Under the pieces are notes generated by a model. It did no database searches and was not told where the DNA came from. It was given only the letters and a program-made list of their open reading frames with translations. A stretch of DNA of 64,000 nt from Streptomyces actinomycinicus. Its GTDB lineage: Bacteria > Actinomycetota > Actinomycetes > Streptomycetales > Streptomycetaceae. The DNA lies in contig NZ_JAERRK010000003.1 in NCBI RefSeq assembly GCF_016741775.1, positions 434,001-498,000 of the forward strand. The letters are read 5' to 3'. This document shows positions 38,505 through 46,669 of this stretch, piece by piece; the first letter of the stretch is position 1, and each line of letters opens with the position of its first letter. The position numbers and the translations under genes are program-made.

Positions 38505-38601
38505 GGCAGGGGAAAGATCCTCCTCAAGTAGCATGGTCGATCCTTTGCCAATCCATTACCCTTGAGGCCAAGGCTGCGCACGGCAGCCATGGAGGAGTGA
38601 A

Positions 38602-39462
38602 ATGAGGAGCAGCAACCCGGTCTTCTCGCGACGGGGGTTCAGCCGCGACAACGGCTACGCCGGCTTCAACACCGCACCGCAGGCCGGGTACGCACAGGGC
38701 AACCCCTACGCGCAGAATCCGTACGCCCAGAACCCGTACGCGCAGGGCGACCTGCAGTACGGCGCACCGCCCCAGGCCCCGGCCACCACCGACCGGATGA
38801 CCATGGACGACGTCGTCGTCCGTTCGGCCCTCACGCTCGGCACCGTCGCCGTCGGCGCCGTCCTCGCCTGGGCGTTGCTGCCGGTCTCGGGTACCAGCTA
38901 CGGCCTGGCGGTCGGCTCCGCGCTGATCGCGTTCGTCCTCGCGATGGTCCAGAGCTTCAAGCGGACCCCGTCGCCCGCGCTGATCCTCGGGTACGCGGCC
39001 TTCGAGGGCGTCTTCCTCGGCGTCTTCAGCGAGATGTTCAACGCCAGGTGGAGCGGCGCCCCGTTCCAGGCGGTGCTCGGCACCATGGCGGTCTCGGGCG
39101 CGACCCTGCTGGTCTACAAGGCCGGCTGGATCCGCGTCACCGCCCGCTACGCCCGCATCGGTCTCGCCATCGCGATGGCCTTCCTCGTCGTCACGGCGGT
39201 CAACCTGCTGCTGGTCGTCTTCGGCGTCGCCGAGAACGGCGGACTGCGCAGCTTCGGCCCGCTCGGCGCGATCGTCGGTATCTTCGCGATCCTGCTCGGC
39301 GCGTTCTTCCTGACCCTCGACTTCAAGCAGATCGAGGACGGCATCGCCTACGGCGCCCCGCGCAACGAGTCCTGGCTCGCCGCGTTCGGCCTCACCATGA
39401 CCCTGGTGTGGATCTACGTGGAGATGCTGCGGCTGGTGGCGATCTTCAGCAGCAACGACTAG
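38602..39462 (+). CDS. Bax inhibitor-1/YccA family membrane protein
   Basis: 286 residues. A cytosolic N-terminus with repeated NPYAQ units (residues about 33-50) precedes seven hydrophobic helices between about 72 and 282, matching the BI-1 seven-TM fold. The acidic pair in the last helices region (FFLTLDFKQIEDGI) corresponds to the di-aspartyl pH/calcium site of the family. Role in bacteria is uncertain (calcium leak channel or membrane protease control). ATG follows GGAGGAG. A hairpin terminator lies 18 bases after the stop. Confidence 0.92.
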   Translation: MRSSNPVFSRRGFSRDNGYAGFNTAPQAGYAQGNPYAQNPYAQNPYAQGDLQYGAPPQAPATTDRMTMDDVVVRSALTLGTVAVGAVLAWALLPVSGTSYGLAVGSALIAFVLAMVQSFKRTPSPALILGYAAFEGVFLGVFSEMFNARWSGAPFQAVLGTMAVSGATLLVYKAGWIRVTARYARIGLAIAMAFLVVTAVNLLLVVFGVAENGGLRSFGPLGAIVGIFAILLGAFFLTLDFKQIEDGIAYGAPRNESWLAAFGLTMTLVWIYVEMLRLVAIFSSND

Positions 39463-39479
39463 CACGACGCCTGATCGCA

Positions 39480-39512
39480 CGAAGGGTCCCGGATGCGTTC
39501 CGGGGCCCTTCG
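39480..39512 (+). terminator. hairpin after BI-1 gene
   Basis: 13-bp stem (39480-39492 with 39500-39512) with one G-U pair, followed by a T/C-rich stretch. Confidence 0.75.
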
Positions 39513-39542
39513 TCGTCTTCTTCGCCGGGTGCTGCACACCGG

Positions 39543-39773
39543 CTAGAGCAGCTTGCGGGCCGCCCTGCGCAGGTCGTACTCGTGCACGAGCGCCTTGGCG
39601 TGGCCGTACGCCAGGTCGTACTCGTGCCGGAGCCAGCTGACCTTCTCCTCGAAGCGGAAGAGGGCGGGACCGTCCTCGACGGTGCGCAGCCAGTCGGAGA
39701 CTTCACGACCGGTGCACTGCGGAATGCGGGCGAGCAGATTGCGGTGGGTCTCCTCGGAGAAGACGTGGGACAT
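39543..39773 (-). CDS. small conserved protein (DUF4287-like)
   Basis: 76 residues from MSHVFSEETHRNLLARIPQ, preceded by GGAGG five bases upstream. An acidic helical N-terminal half with TGREVSDWLRTV, followed by a Trp/His/Tyr-rich helix LRHEYDLAYGHAKALVHEYDLRRA. Tentatively DUF4287-like; function unknown. Frames extending further upstream are not needed. Divergent from the 103-residue gene at 39873. Confidence 0.82.
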   Translation of the reverse strand: MSHVFSEETHRNLLARIPQCTGREVSDWLRTVEDGPALFRFEEKVSWLRHEYDLAYGHAKALVHEYDLRRAARKLL

Positions 39774-39872
39774 CGGCGCCTCCGAACGCAAAGGGGATGT
39801 AAGCCGGTCCTTCACGTCACCGTGCCTGAGCGTTCGCGTATTGGCAACAGTGCGGCACGTTACGCTCGGCGC

Positions 39873-40184
39873 GTGGTTGATACGACGCCCTTGACCCGAG
39901 CAGTGGATCACTTCGCCGACCGGTTGCGGGCCGCTCCGCAGAGCCGGCTCCAACGAGGCGCTGCCGCGGAGGCCTTGGCCGTGGCGCGGGAACTCTCCCG
40001 GCGGGCCCAGCTGATGGAGGAACCCGCGGGCGAGCCCCGGGAGATGCCGGACGCGGGGATGTTCGCCGCGGCCGACCAGATCCTCGTGGCCGCGCACGAC
40101 CTCGCCGTGGTGCTGCAGAGCGACGATCAGGTCGCCGAGGCCGTGCGGTTGGTGGAGGAGGCGCGGGCGCGGGCGGGGGTGTGA
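39873..40184 (+). CDS. small conserved actinobacterial protein
   Basis: 103 residues, all-helical, rich in Ala, Glu and Arg (AVDHFADRLRAAP...AADQILVAAHDLAVVL). No recognised domain. GTG at 39873 has TACGCT, a good -10 element, at 39861-39866, so the message is probably leaderless. Ends 13 bases before the converging gene. Confidence 0.78.
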   Translation: MVDTTPLTRAVDHFADRLRAAPQSRLQRGAAAEALAVARELSRRAQLMEEPAGEPREMPDAGMFAAADQILVAAHDLAVVLQSDDQVAEAVRLVEEARARAGV

Positions 40185-40197
40185 GGCGGGCGCCGCG

Positions 40198-41025
40198 CTA
40201 CAGGGACGCGATGACCCGGTCGGCCAGGATGTAGACCATGTCGTCGCCGCAGGCGAAGGTCAGGGTGTACGCGCCGGAGACACCCGAACCGCCCAGCAGG
40301 TACGCGGTCTCACCGGACTCCAGGGCCGCGGCAAGGCGTTCCGCCGTCTCGCGGTGGCCCGGGGTCATGCACAGGGTGGTGCCGTCGGCGAAGACGTAGA
40401 CGTCGAGCGTGCCGAGCGGACCCGGGCGGACGTCGGAGAGTGCCACGCGCTCGGCGGTCAGCTGCTCCAGGGCGTCGACCGTACGCTCGTGGTCGTTCAC
40501 GGCCGGGGACTGCACCGGGACGAAGTCGGGGTGCGAGGGATGCCGGCGGCGGGCCGCGGCCAGCTCCGGCGACTCCGTGGGGGCGCTGCCCTGGACGAAG
40601 TCCTTCGCGGAGAACTCCTCGGCCTCGGCGGCCGGCTCGGACACCGGCTCCAGCGGCTCCAGACCCACGAAGTCGGTCTGCCGGGGCAGGAACAGATCGG
40701 CCTCCGGCAGGCCCAGCAGGGTCGGTGCGTCGGAGGCGTCACGGGCCTCCTGCGCGGCCCAGAAGGCACGGGCCTCGGCCAGCTCCCGCTCCCGCTCCTC
40801 GGCGAGCGCCTCGGCCACGGCCGCACGTATCTGCTCGGCGTCCGCGTGGGTGCGGGCGTGGGGCAGCAGGGCGCGCGTGGTCGCCGCCTGGTTCTCGCCG
40901 AGCTGGCGCTGCAACTCGGTGAGCTGGCGGCGCAGCTTGAGGACGGTGCGCAGGACGGCGACGCCCACGGCGCCCGTGGCAGCCGTGGTGAGCAGCAGGG
41001 CGATCGGCATGGCGCTCACTGACAT
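40198..41025 (-). CDS. membrane-anchored protein with coiled coil
   Basis: 275 residues from MSVSAMPIALLL (41025). One N-terminal transmembrane segment, then a coiled coil at about 28-95 (RTVLKLRRQLTELQRQLGENQ; EALAEERERELAEARAFW), an acidic linker, and a C-terminal domain at about 180-275 (VYVFADGTTLCMTPGHRETAERLAAALESGETAYLLGG). Conserved in streptomycetes to my knowledge, function unknown. A Met five codons in (MPIALL) is an alternative start. Confidence 0.8.
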   Translation of the reverse strand: MSVSAMPIALLLTTAATGAVGVAVLRTVLKLRRQLTELQRQLGENQAATTRALLPHARTHADAEQIRAAVAEALAEERERELAEARAFWAAQEARDASDAPTLLGLPEADLFLPRQTDFVGLEPLEPVSEPAAEAEEFSAKDFVQGSAPTESPELAAARRRHPSHPDFVPVQSPAVNDHERTVDALEQLTAERVALSDVRPGPLGTLDVYVFADGTTLCMTPGHRETAERLAAALESGETAYLLGGSGVSGAYTLTFACGDDMVYILADRVIASL

Positions 41026-41220
41026 ACTCCCGGTTCAAAGTCGACCCCCGACTTCCTACATCAGCTTGAAGGGCGGACTAACCAGCTGTCAGTGCGTAAC
41101 GTCACGAAACGGACAGGACTTTGTCCTTGCGCTTTCGTGTCGCACCGTGCTGACCTGGGCTGACCTGCGCCGATGTGTCCGGCGAGCGAGATAGGTCACA
41201 TCCTGGGGGAGATTGGATCA

Positions 41221-41268
41221 CGGAAAGGCCCAGAACCTTGGATTCCCCTCGGTTCCGGGCCTTCGTGC
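41221..41268. terminator. hairpin downstream of thiolase
   Basis: Imperfect stem around GGAAAGGCCCAGAACC and GGTTCCGGGCCTTC with a 12-base loop, 35 bases beyond the stop of the leftward thiolase. The rest of the 277-base gap up to 41302 shows only the promoter region of the leftward gene ending at 40198. Confidence 0.6.
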
Positions 41269-41302
41269 GACGTACCGTGTGTGGCTCGCTACGGACGGTG
41301 GC

Positions 41303-42523
41303 TCAGCTGAGGCGCTCGATGACCATCGCCATGCCCTGGCCGCCGCCGACGCACATGGTCTCCAGGCCGAACTGCTTGTCGTGCCACTGCAGGGAGTTGA
41401 TCAGCGTGCCGGTGATGCGGGCGCCGGTCATGCCGAAGGGGTGGCCGACGGCGATGGCGCCGCCGTTGACGTTCAGCTTGTCGATGTCGATGCCGAGGTC
41501 CCGGTAGGAGGGGATCACCTGGGCGGCGAAGGCCTCGTTGATCTCGACCAGGTCGATGTCGTCGATGGTCAGACCCGCGCGCCGCAGCGCCTGCCTGCTC
41601 GCCTCGACCGGGCCGAGACCCATGATCTCGGGGGAGAGCCCGGAGACGCCGGTGGACACGATCCGGGCGAGCGGGGTGAGGCCCAGCTCGCGGGCCTTGG
41701 TGTCGGACATGATGACGAGTGCGGCGGCGCCGTCGTTGAGCGGGCAGCAGTTGCCGGCGGTGACGAGACCGTCGGGGCGGAAGACCGGCTTGAGGCCCTG
41801 GACGCCCTCCAGGGTGACGCCGGCGCGCGGGCCGTCGTCCTTGCTGACCACCGTGCCGTCGGGGAGGGTCACCGGGGTGATCTCGCGCTCCCAGAAGCCG
41901 TTCTTGATGGCTTCCTCGGCGAGGTTCTGGGAGCGGACGCCGAACTCGTCCATCGCCTGGCGGGTGACGCCCTTCCAGCGGGCCAGGTTCTCGGCGGTCT
42001 GGCCCATCGCGATGTACGCGTCCGGGACCAGGCCGTCCTCACGCGGGTCGTGCCACGTGGTGCCCTCCTGCTGGGCGACGGCGGCGGTGCGGGCCTCGGC
42101 CTCGGCGAAGAGGGGGTTGTGCGTGTCCGGGAGACCGTCGGAGCTGCCCTTGCTGAAACGGGAGACCGTCTCGACGCCGGCCGAGATGAAGACGTCGCCC
42201 TCGCCGGCCTTGATGGCGTGCAGGGCCATGCGGGAGGTCTGCAGGGAGGAGGAGCAGTACCGGGTGACCGTGCAGCCCGGCAGGTGGTCCATTCCCATCT
42301 GCACGGCGACGATCCGGCCGAGGTTGTGGCCCTGCTCGCCGCCGGGGAGGCCGCAGCCGAGCATCAGGTCGTCGATGTCCTTGGGGTCCAGCTCGGGGAC
42401 CTTGGCGAGTGCGGCCTGGACGATCGTGGCGGTCAGGTCGTCGGGGCGCAGGTCCTTGAGGGAACCCTTGCCGGCGCGTCCGATGGGGGAGCGGGCGGTC
42501 GAGACGATGACGGCTTCGGGCAT
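41303..42523 (-). CDS. acetyl-CoA C-acyltransferase (thiolase)
   Basis: 406 residues from [13 protein letters not shown], with GGAG upstream. Catalyses thiolytic cleavage or Claisen condensation of acyl-CoAs in fatty-acid beta-oxidation. Active-site Cys in [10 protein letters not shown] near residue 90, the NEAFA motif, the catalytic His in [16 protein letters not shown], and the second Cys in CVGGGQGMA. The length and insert ([14 protein letters not shown]) match the FadA/acetyl-CoA acyltransferase branch. A TetR-type palindrome about 100 bases upstream suggests fatty-acid control. Confidence 0.94.
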   Translation of the reverse strand: MPEAVIVSTARSPIGRAGKGSLKDLRPDDLTATIVQAALAKVPELDPKDIDDLMLGCGLPGGEQGHNLGRIVAVQMGMDHLPGCTVTRYCSSSLQTSRMALHAIKAGEGDVFISAGVETVSRFSKGSSDGLPDTHNPLFAEAEARTAAVAQQEGTTWHDPREDGLVPDAYIAMGQTAENLARWKGVTRQAMDEFGVRSQNLAEEAIKNGFWEREITPVTLPDGTVVSKDDGPRAGVTLEGVQGLKPVFRPDGLVTAGNCCPLNDGAAALVIMSDTKARELGLTPLARIVSTGVSGLSPEIMGLGPVEASRQALRRAGLTIDDIDLVEINEAFAAQVIPSYRDLGIDIDKLNVNGGAIAVGHPFGMTGARITGTLINSLQWHDKQFGLETMCVGGGQGMAMVIERLS

Positions 42524-42625
42524 CACGGCTCCAGTGGCGGAAGTTTTCGGGCAGGGCACGACGGAAGTTACCCGGCCGTAGTGGAGAGGTCACCGGTGTC
42601 GGGGTGTGACACTGACCGCAATTGT

Positions 42626-42641
42626 CTAAGCGCTTGCTTGG
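42626..42641. promoter_or_regulatory. operator-like CTAAGC-N4-GCTTGG
   Basis: Near-palindrome (5 of 6 arm positions) about 100 bases upstream of the thiolase start. Size and position fit a TetR-family site; the regulator is not encoded nearby. Confidence 0.35.
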
Positions 42642-42780
42642 CCCGCGCCGGCCGGCTCACCCACCTCCGACCCGGTAGGCCGAAAAGCCCGGTCCGAAAC
42701 CACGGCCTCTCGCAGGCGCGCGCGTCCTCCGCCCCCTCTCCCGTCTCTCGTCCGGGGGCGGCGGGCGGCCGGTGGGGTCG

Positions 42781-43800
42781 TCAGAGGGCGGGGGTTGCCG
42801 GTTCCGCTTCCGGGACCCGGCGGCGGCGCCGGCGTTTCAGCAGGGCCCACGGTCCCCGCGGCCCCGTCGGCATCGCCGCCGTGACCTCCGTGCCCGCCTC
42901 GGACGCGGCCTCCGCGGCAGCCCGCGCCACCGGCAGGAAACCCTCGCGCCGTGACACGTCCGGCCGTTCCTCCTCCGCCGGCCACAGGCCCAGCGCCGCG
43001 CACACCGTGGGCAGCACGGCCATGGCCGCCGTGGCGTACCCCTCCGCCGAGGGGTGGTAGTTGTCCGGGCCGAACAGCTCCCGCGGATTCGCCTCGAACT
43101 CCGGCCCCAGCAGGTCGCCCAGCGACACCGTGCGCCCGCCCTGCTCCACCACCCCGATCGTCTGCGCCGCCGCCAGCTGCCGCGAGGCCCGCCGGGCCAG
43201 CCAGCGCAGCGGCTGCTGCACCGGCTCGATGGTGCCGAGGTCGGGACACGTGCCGACCACCACCTCGGCACCGGCCGTGCGCAACCGCCGTACCGCCGCG
43301 GACAGATGCCGTACGGAGCGCGTCGGCGGCATCCGGTGCGTCACGTCGTTCGCGCCGATCATGATCACGCACACGTCGGGCACGGGGGCCGCCCCGGACA
43401 GCACCAGGGCCACCTGGCGGTCCAGGTCGTCGGACTGGGCCCCGGGCAGCGCCACGTTCCGCAGCTCCACCGGCCGTTCCGCCACCGCGGCCAGCCCCGA
43501 CGCCAGCAGGGCGCCCGGTGTCTGGCCCGCCCGGTGCACGCCCTGCCCCGCGGCCGTGGAGTCGCCGAGCATGGTCAGGCGCAGGGGCGGCTCCCCGGGG
43601 ATGTCGTACGCGTGGCCGTACACCCCGTCGGCCATCGGCACCCGGCCGCCGCTGCCGTTGCCCACGTGGCGCCTCGCCAGCCGTACCTCCGCCAGCAGCA
43701 GACCCACGGCGGCGGCGCCGACCAGCCCGGCCCCGCCACCCCCGTACGCCGCTCCGGCCGCGATGCGCCGGGCCACTCTCGCCCTCGACATGCTCGTCAT
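42781..43800 (-). CDS. SGNH/GDSL-type hydrolase, membrane anchored or secreted
   Basis: 339 residues from MTSMSRARVARR. The N-terminal hydrophobic stretch AAYGGGGAGLVGAAAVGLLLAEV acts as anchor or signal. SGNH blocks: block I LGDSTAAGQG (Ser nucleophile), block III GANDVTH (Asn), and block V DNYHPSAEGY (Asp and His). It therefore has a complete catalytic set of an esterase/lipase or acylhydrolase. The C-terminus is basic (LLKRRRRRRVP). Later Met codons or the Met at 43839 are alternative starts. Divergent from cystathionine beta-synthase. Confidence 0.88.
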   Translation of the reverse strand: MTSMSRARVARRIAAGAAYGGGGAGLVGAAAVGLLLAEVRLARRHVGNGSGGRVPMADGVYGHAYDIPGEPPLRLTMLGDSTAAGQGVHRAGQTPGALLASGLAAVAERPVELRNVALPGAQSDDLDRQVALVLSGAAPVPDVCVIMIGANDVTHRMPPTRSVRHLSAAVRRLRTAGAEVVVGTCPDLGTIEPVQQPLRWLARRASRQLAAAQTIGVVEQGGRTVSLGDLLGPEFEANPRELFGPDNYHPSAEGYATAAMAVLPTVCAALGLWPAEEERPDVSRREGFLPVARAAAEAASEAGTEVTAAMPTGPRGPWALLKRRRRRRVPEAEPATPAL

Positions 43801-43959
43801 GCGTCGCCGCCACCTCCTCGTAGCCGTACACCCACTCATTGCCCCGTACAGCCCGTGCGTCAATCTCAACGGGGAGTGAACGGCCACGCCGGTCGCACGG
43901 GTGGCCTTAGGCTGGCGGCACCACTACGAACACACCTTTTGCAGCGACCGGAGACAACG

Positions 43960-45351
43960 GTGCAATTCCACGACTCGATGATCAGCCTCGTCGGCAACAC
44001 CCCGCTGGTGAGGCTCAACAGCGTGACCAAGGGCATCCAGGCCACCGTCCTGGCCAAGGTCGAGTACTTCAACCCGGGCGGCTCCGTCAAGGACCGCATC
44101 GCCCTGCGCATGATCGAGGCCGCCGAGGAGAGCGGCGCGCTGAAGCCGGGCGGCACGATCGTCGAGCCGACCAGTGGGAACACCGGTGTGGGTCTGGCCA
44201 TCGTCGCCCAGCAGAAGGGCTACAAGTGCATCTTCGTCTGCCCTGACAAGGTGAGCACGGACAAGATCAACGTGCTGCGGGCGTACGGCGCTGAGGTCGT
44301 GGTCTGCCCGACCGCCGTGGATCCGGAGCACCCGGACTCCTACTACAACGTCTCCGACCGGCTCGTCCGCGAGACCCCCGGCGCCTGGAAGCCCGACCAG
44401 TACTCCAACCCCAACAACCCGCTCTCGCACTATCACTCGACCGGCCCCGAGCTGTGGGAGCAGACCGAGGGGAAGATCACCCACTTCGTGGCGGGCGTCG
44501 GCACCGGCGGAACCATCTCCGGCACCGGCCGCTACCTGAAGGACGCCAGCAAGGGCCAGGTCAAGGTCATCGGCGCCGACCCCGAGGGCTCGGTGTACTC
44601 CGGCGGTTCCGGGCGGCCGTACCTGATCGAGGGCGTCGGCGAGGACTTCTGGCCGACCGCCTACGACCGCACCGTGGCGGACGAGATCGTGGCCGTCTCC
44701 GACAAGGACGCCTTCCAGATGACCCGCCGGCTGGCCAAGGAGGAGGGCCTGCTGGTGGGCGGCTCCTGCGGCATGGCCGTCGTCGCCGCCCTGGAGGTCG
44801 CCGAACGGCTCGGCCCGGACGACGTCGTGGTGGTCCTGCTGCCGGACAGCGGCCGCGGCTACCTCAGCAAGATCTTCAACGACGAGTGGATGGCCGACTA
44901 CGGCTTCCTCGAGGACGAGGGCCCCAGCGCCCGCGTCGGTGACGTCCTCGAGGACAAGGCGGGCGGCTCCATCCCGTCCCTGGTGCACATGCACCCCGAG
45001 GAGACCGTCGGCCAGGCCATCGAGGTGCTGCGCGAGTACGGCGTCTCGCAGATGCCCGTCGTCAAGCCGGGCGCCGGTCACCCGGACGTCATGGCCGCCG
45101 AGGTCGTCGGGTCCGTGGTGGAACGCGAGCTGCTGGACGCCCTGTTCAGCAAGCGCGCCTCGCTGGAGGACCCGCTGGAGAAGCACATGTGCGCCCCGCT
45201 GCCCCAGGTCGGCTCCGGCGAGCCCGTCGGCGACCTGATGCAGGTGCTGGGCACCGCCGACGCGGCGATCGTCCTGGTCGAGGGCAAGCCGACCGGTGTG
45301 GTCAGCCGGCAGGACCTGCTGGCCTTCCTGGCCAAGGGCGGCAACAAGTAG
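43960..45351 (+). CDS. cystathionine beta-synthase
   Basis: 463 residues. PLP-dependent condensation of serine (or O-acetylserine) with homocysteine in transsulfuration. The catalytic domain has the PLP Lys in FNPGGSVKDRIA near residue 42, the TSGNTG loop, and phosphate loop GVGTGGTISGTG. Two CBS domains occupy about 335-463 (SIPSLVHMHPEETVGQAIEVLREYGVSQMPV; GEPVGDLMQVLGTADAAIVLV), usually sensing adenosyl ligands. GTG at 43960 follows CGGAGAC at suitable spacing. Confidence 0.95.
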   Translation: MQFHDSMISLVGNTPLVRLNSVTKGIQATVLAKVEYFNPGGSVKDRIALRMIEAAEESGALKPGGTIVEPTSGNTGVGLAIVAQQKGYKCIFVCPDKVSTDKINVLRAYGAEVVVCPTAVDPEHPDSYYNVSDRLVRETPGAWKPDQYSNPNNPLSHYHSTGPELWEQTEGKITHFVAGVGTGGTISGTGRYLKDASKGQVKVIGADPEGSVYSGGSGRPYLIEGVGEDFWPTAYDRTVADEIVAVSDKDAFQMTRRLAKEEGLLVGGSCGMAVVAALEVAERLGPDDVVVVLLPDSGRGYLSKIFNDEWMADYGFLEDEGPSARVGDVLEDKAGGSIPSLVHMHPEETVGQAIEVLREYGVSQMPVVKPGAGHPDVMAAEVVGSVVERELLDALFSKRASLEDPLEKHMCAPLPQVGSGEPVGDLMQVLGTADAAIVLVEGKPTGVVSRQDLLAFLAKGGNK

Positions 45352-45839
45352 CGAACGCCGGGTGAACCGCCCGTGACCGCAGCGAACTTGAGGTGGGACG
45401 GGGTTCGCGGAAGTGGTACGAGCGTGTCACGTGCGCGCAGCACCCGCTTAACACGGGTCCGGCAGATTGGTGGGTGTCGGCAGGGCGATGGAGGCACCTC
45501 CCGGGCGTCACGCACGCAGGGAGGCTCCCCGCCCAGGCCGGCCCCGATCGGCGCCAAGGACCTCCGGAGCGGCTCCCGGACCTCCATGGACGCCACGGAC
45601 GCGCCAGCCCGGCCCTGACCCGGCCCGCGTCCCTCGCGGGGACCGCCGTCGTCCCGCCCCCCGGTCTCCGGGGGTGCGGCGGTCCCCGCGCATTCTTCCC
45701 CGCCGGTACGGGCGCCCACGAACGCCGCACGACCGCCCGAGGGGTGGCGAGAACCTGTCCGGCCGGCACGGCCGTCCTGTCGGCCGCGGAGGGCCGGGCG
45801 GTCGTCGCGGCGCTCGGGCCGGTCGTCGTGGTGGTCGCG
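45352..45839. other. gap without supported gene
   Basis: 488 bases between cystathionine beta-synthase and the leftward membrane-protein gene. Open frames here have the base composition of noncoding GC-rich sequence and no start-site or domain support. No clear terminator, tRNA or repeat seen. Confidence 0.5.
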
Positions 45840-46271
45840 TCAGCCGTCGGAGGTGGGCCGGTCACGGCCGCGGCGGCCGGCGAGCAGCTCCGGGTTGAGC
45901 CTGATCGCCTGCATCGCGTTGACGCCGACGATGCCGAGCCAGGTGACCACCATCCCGGACAGTCCGGTGAGGGCCGCGGCGATCGAGGACAGCGGGATCG
46001 CCAGCACCAGCGTGATCAGGGCGAAGCCGTAGCGCTCGGCCCAGGAGTCGGCCGGCTTCGGCTGCCGGGACCCGCGCACGGCCGCCATCTGCTGCTCGGC
46101 CAGCCGGCGCCGCACCCCGCGGTCCACCGCGTCGTCGATCCGCCGCTCGACCTTCTCCAGGAAGGAGTCCACGAGGGCGGAGTCGTAGTCCTCGCCCAGC
46201 TCCCTGCGGGCCCGCACCGTGGCGTCCAGGTCCTTCCCGAGGTCGGCGTCACGTGGATCGAGTGTGTTCAT
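45840..46271 (-). CDS. small membrane protein
   Basis: 143 residues from MNTLDPRDADLG. A charged helical N-terminal half (DSFLEKVERRIDDAVDRGVRRRLAEQQ) precedes two hydrophobic helices (FALITLVLAIPLSSIAAAL and MVVTWLGIVGVNAMQAI) near residues 82-125 and a basic tail. On the minus strand, TAGGCT lies seven bases before the ATG, suggesting a leaderless transcript. No family assigned. Confidence 0.85.
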   Translation of the reverse strand: MNTLDPRDADLGKDLDATVRARRELGEDYDSALVDSFLEKVERRIDDAVDRGVRRRLAEQQMAAVRGSRQPKPADSWAERYGFALITLVLAIPLSSIAAALTGLSGMVVTWLGIVGVNAMQAIRLNPELLAGRRGRDRPTSDG

Positions 46272-46508
46272 GCCGGTCAGCCTAGAAAGTACCCGGCCCC
46301 GGTGCACTGGGGCTAACCCCCCGGTCAGAGCCCTGGACCCCGCGAGCGGCGCAGGAGCCGCGCACCGCCGTGGCCTTCCCCCGAGACGGTCCTCTCCTGA
46401 GGCCGGCGGCCTGAGGTAACGCACAGGTATCCAGACGGAACAGAAACGGACCAAGCCTGCTCGAAGATCGCTCGTGTCTGAGAAGATCTTGCGGATTGAG
46501 GGGGAATC

Positions 46509-46661
46509 ATGCGCAGTAAGCTGGCAGGCCTGATCGGTATTGTCGCTCTGGCCATTGCTTTCGGTACCGGAGTGGCGGTGCACAACCTCGGGGCCGACGG
46601 GCCCGGGAAGGGTGTGCACACGCTGGCCACCAATGAAGGGCCGGGTTTCAGCCACGTATAA
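46509..46661 (+). CDS. 50-residue exported or membrane peptide next to the SARP gene
   Basis: Starts at an ATG with GAGGGGG seven bases upstream. An N-terminal basic-hydrophobic segment (KLAGLIGIVALAIAFGTGVAV) could be a signal peptide or anchor; a 25-residue tail ending GFSHV follows. It is convergent with the SARP regulator, whose stop is only nine bases beyond its own. Codon use is less GC-biased than the neighbours. Function unknown; possibilities are a secreted signal or a small regulator, neither supported beyond location. Confidence 0.65.
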   Translation: MRSKLAGLIGIVALAIAFGTGVAVHNLGADGPGKGVHTLATNEGPGFSHV

Positions 46662-46669
46662 CGGTCCGG

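Noticed and set aside
41213-43060. 615-residue plus-strand frame opposite the thiolase
   Set aside because: Antisense to a complete thiolase with all motifs; its translation is Gly/Asp/Val-rich with no domain.
45302-45865. 187-residue minus-strand frame in the gap after cystathionine beta-synthase
   Set aside because: No start-site support, noncoding-like composition, and it overlaps the end of the real gene antisense.
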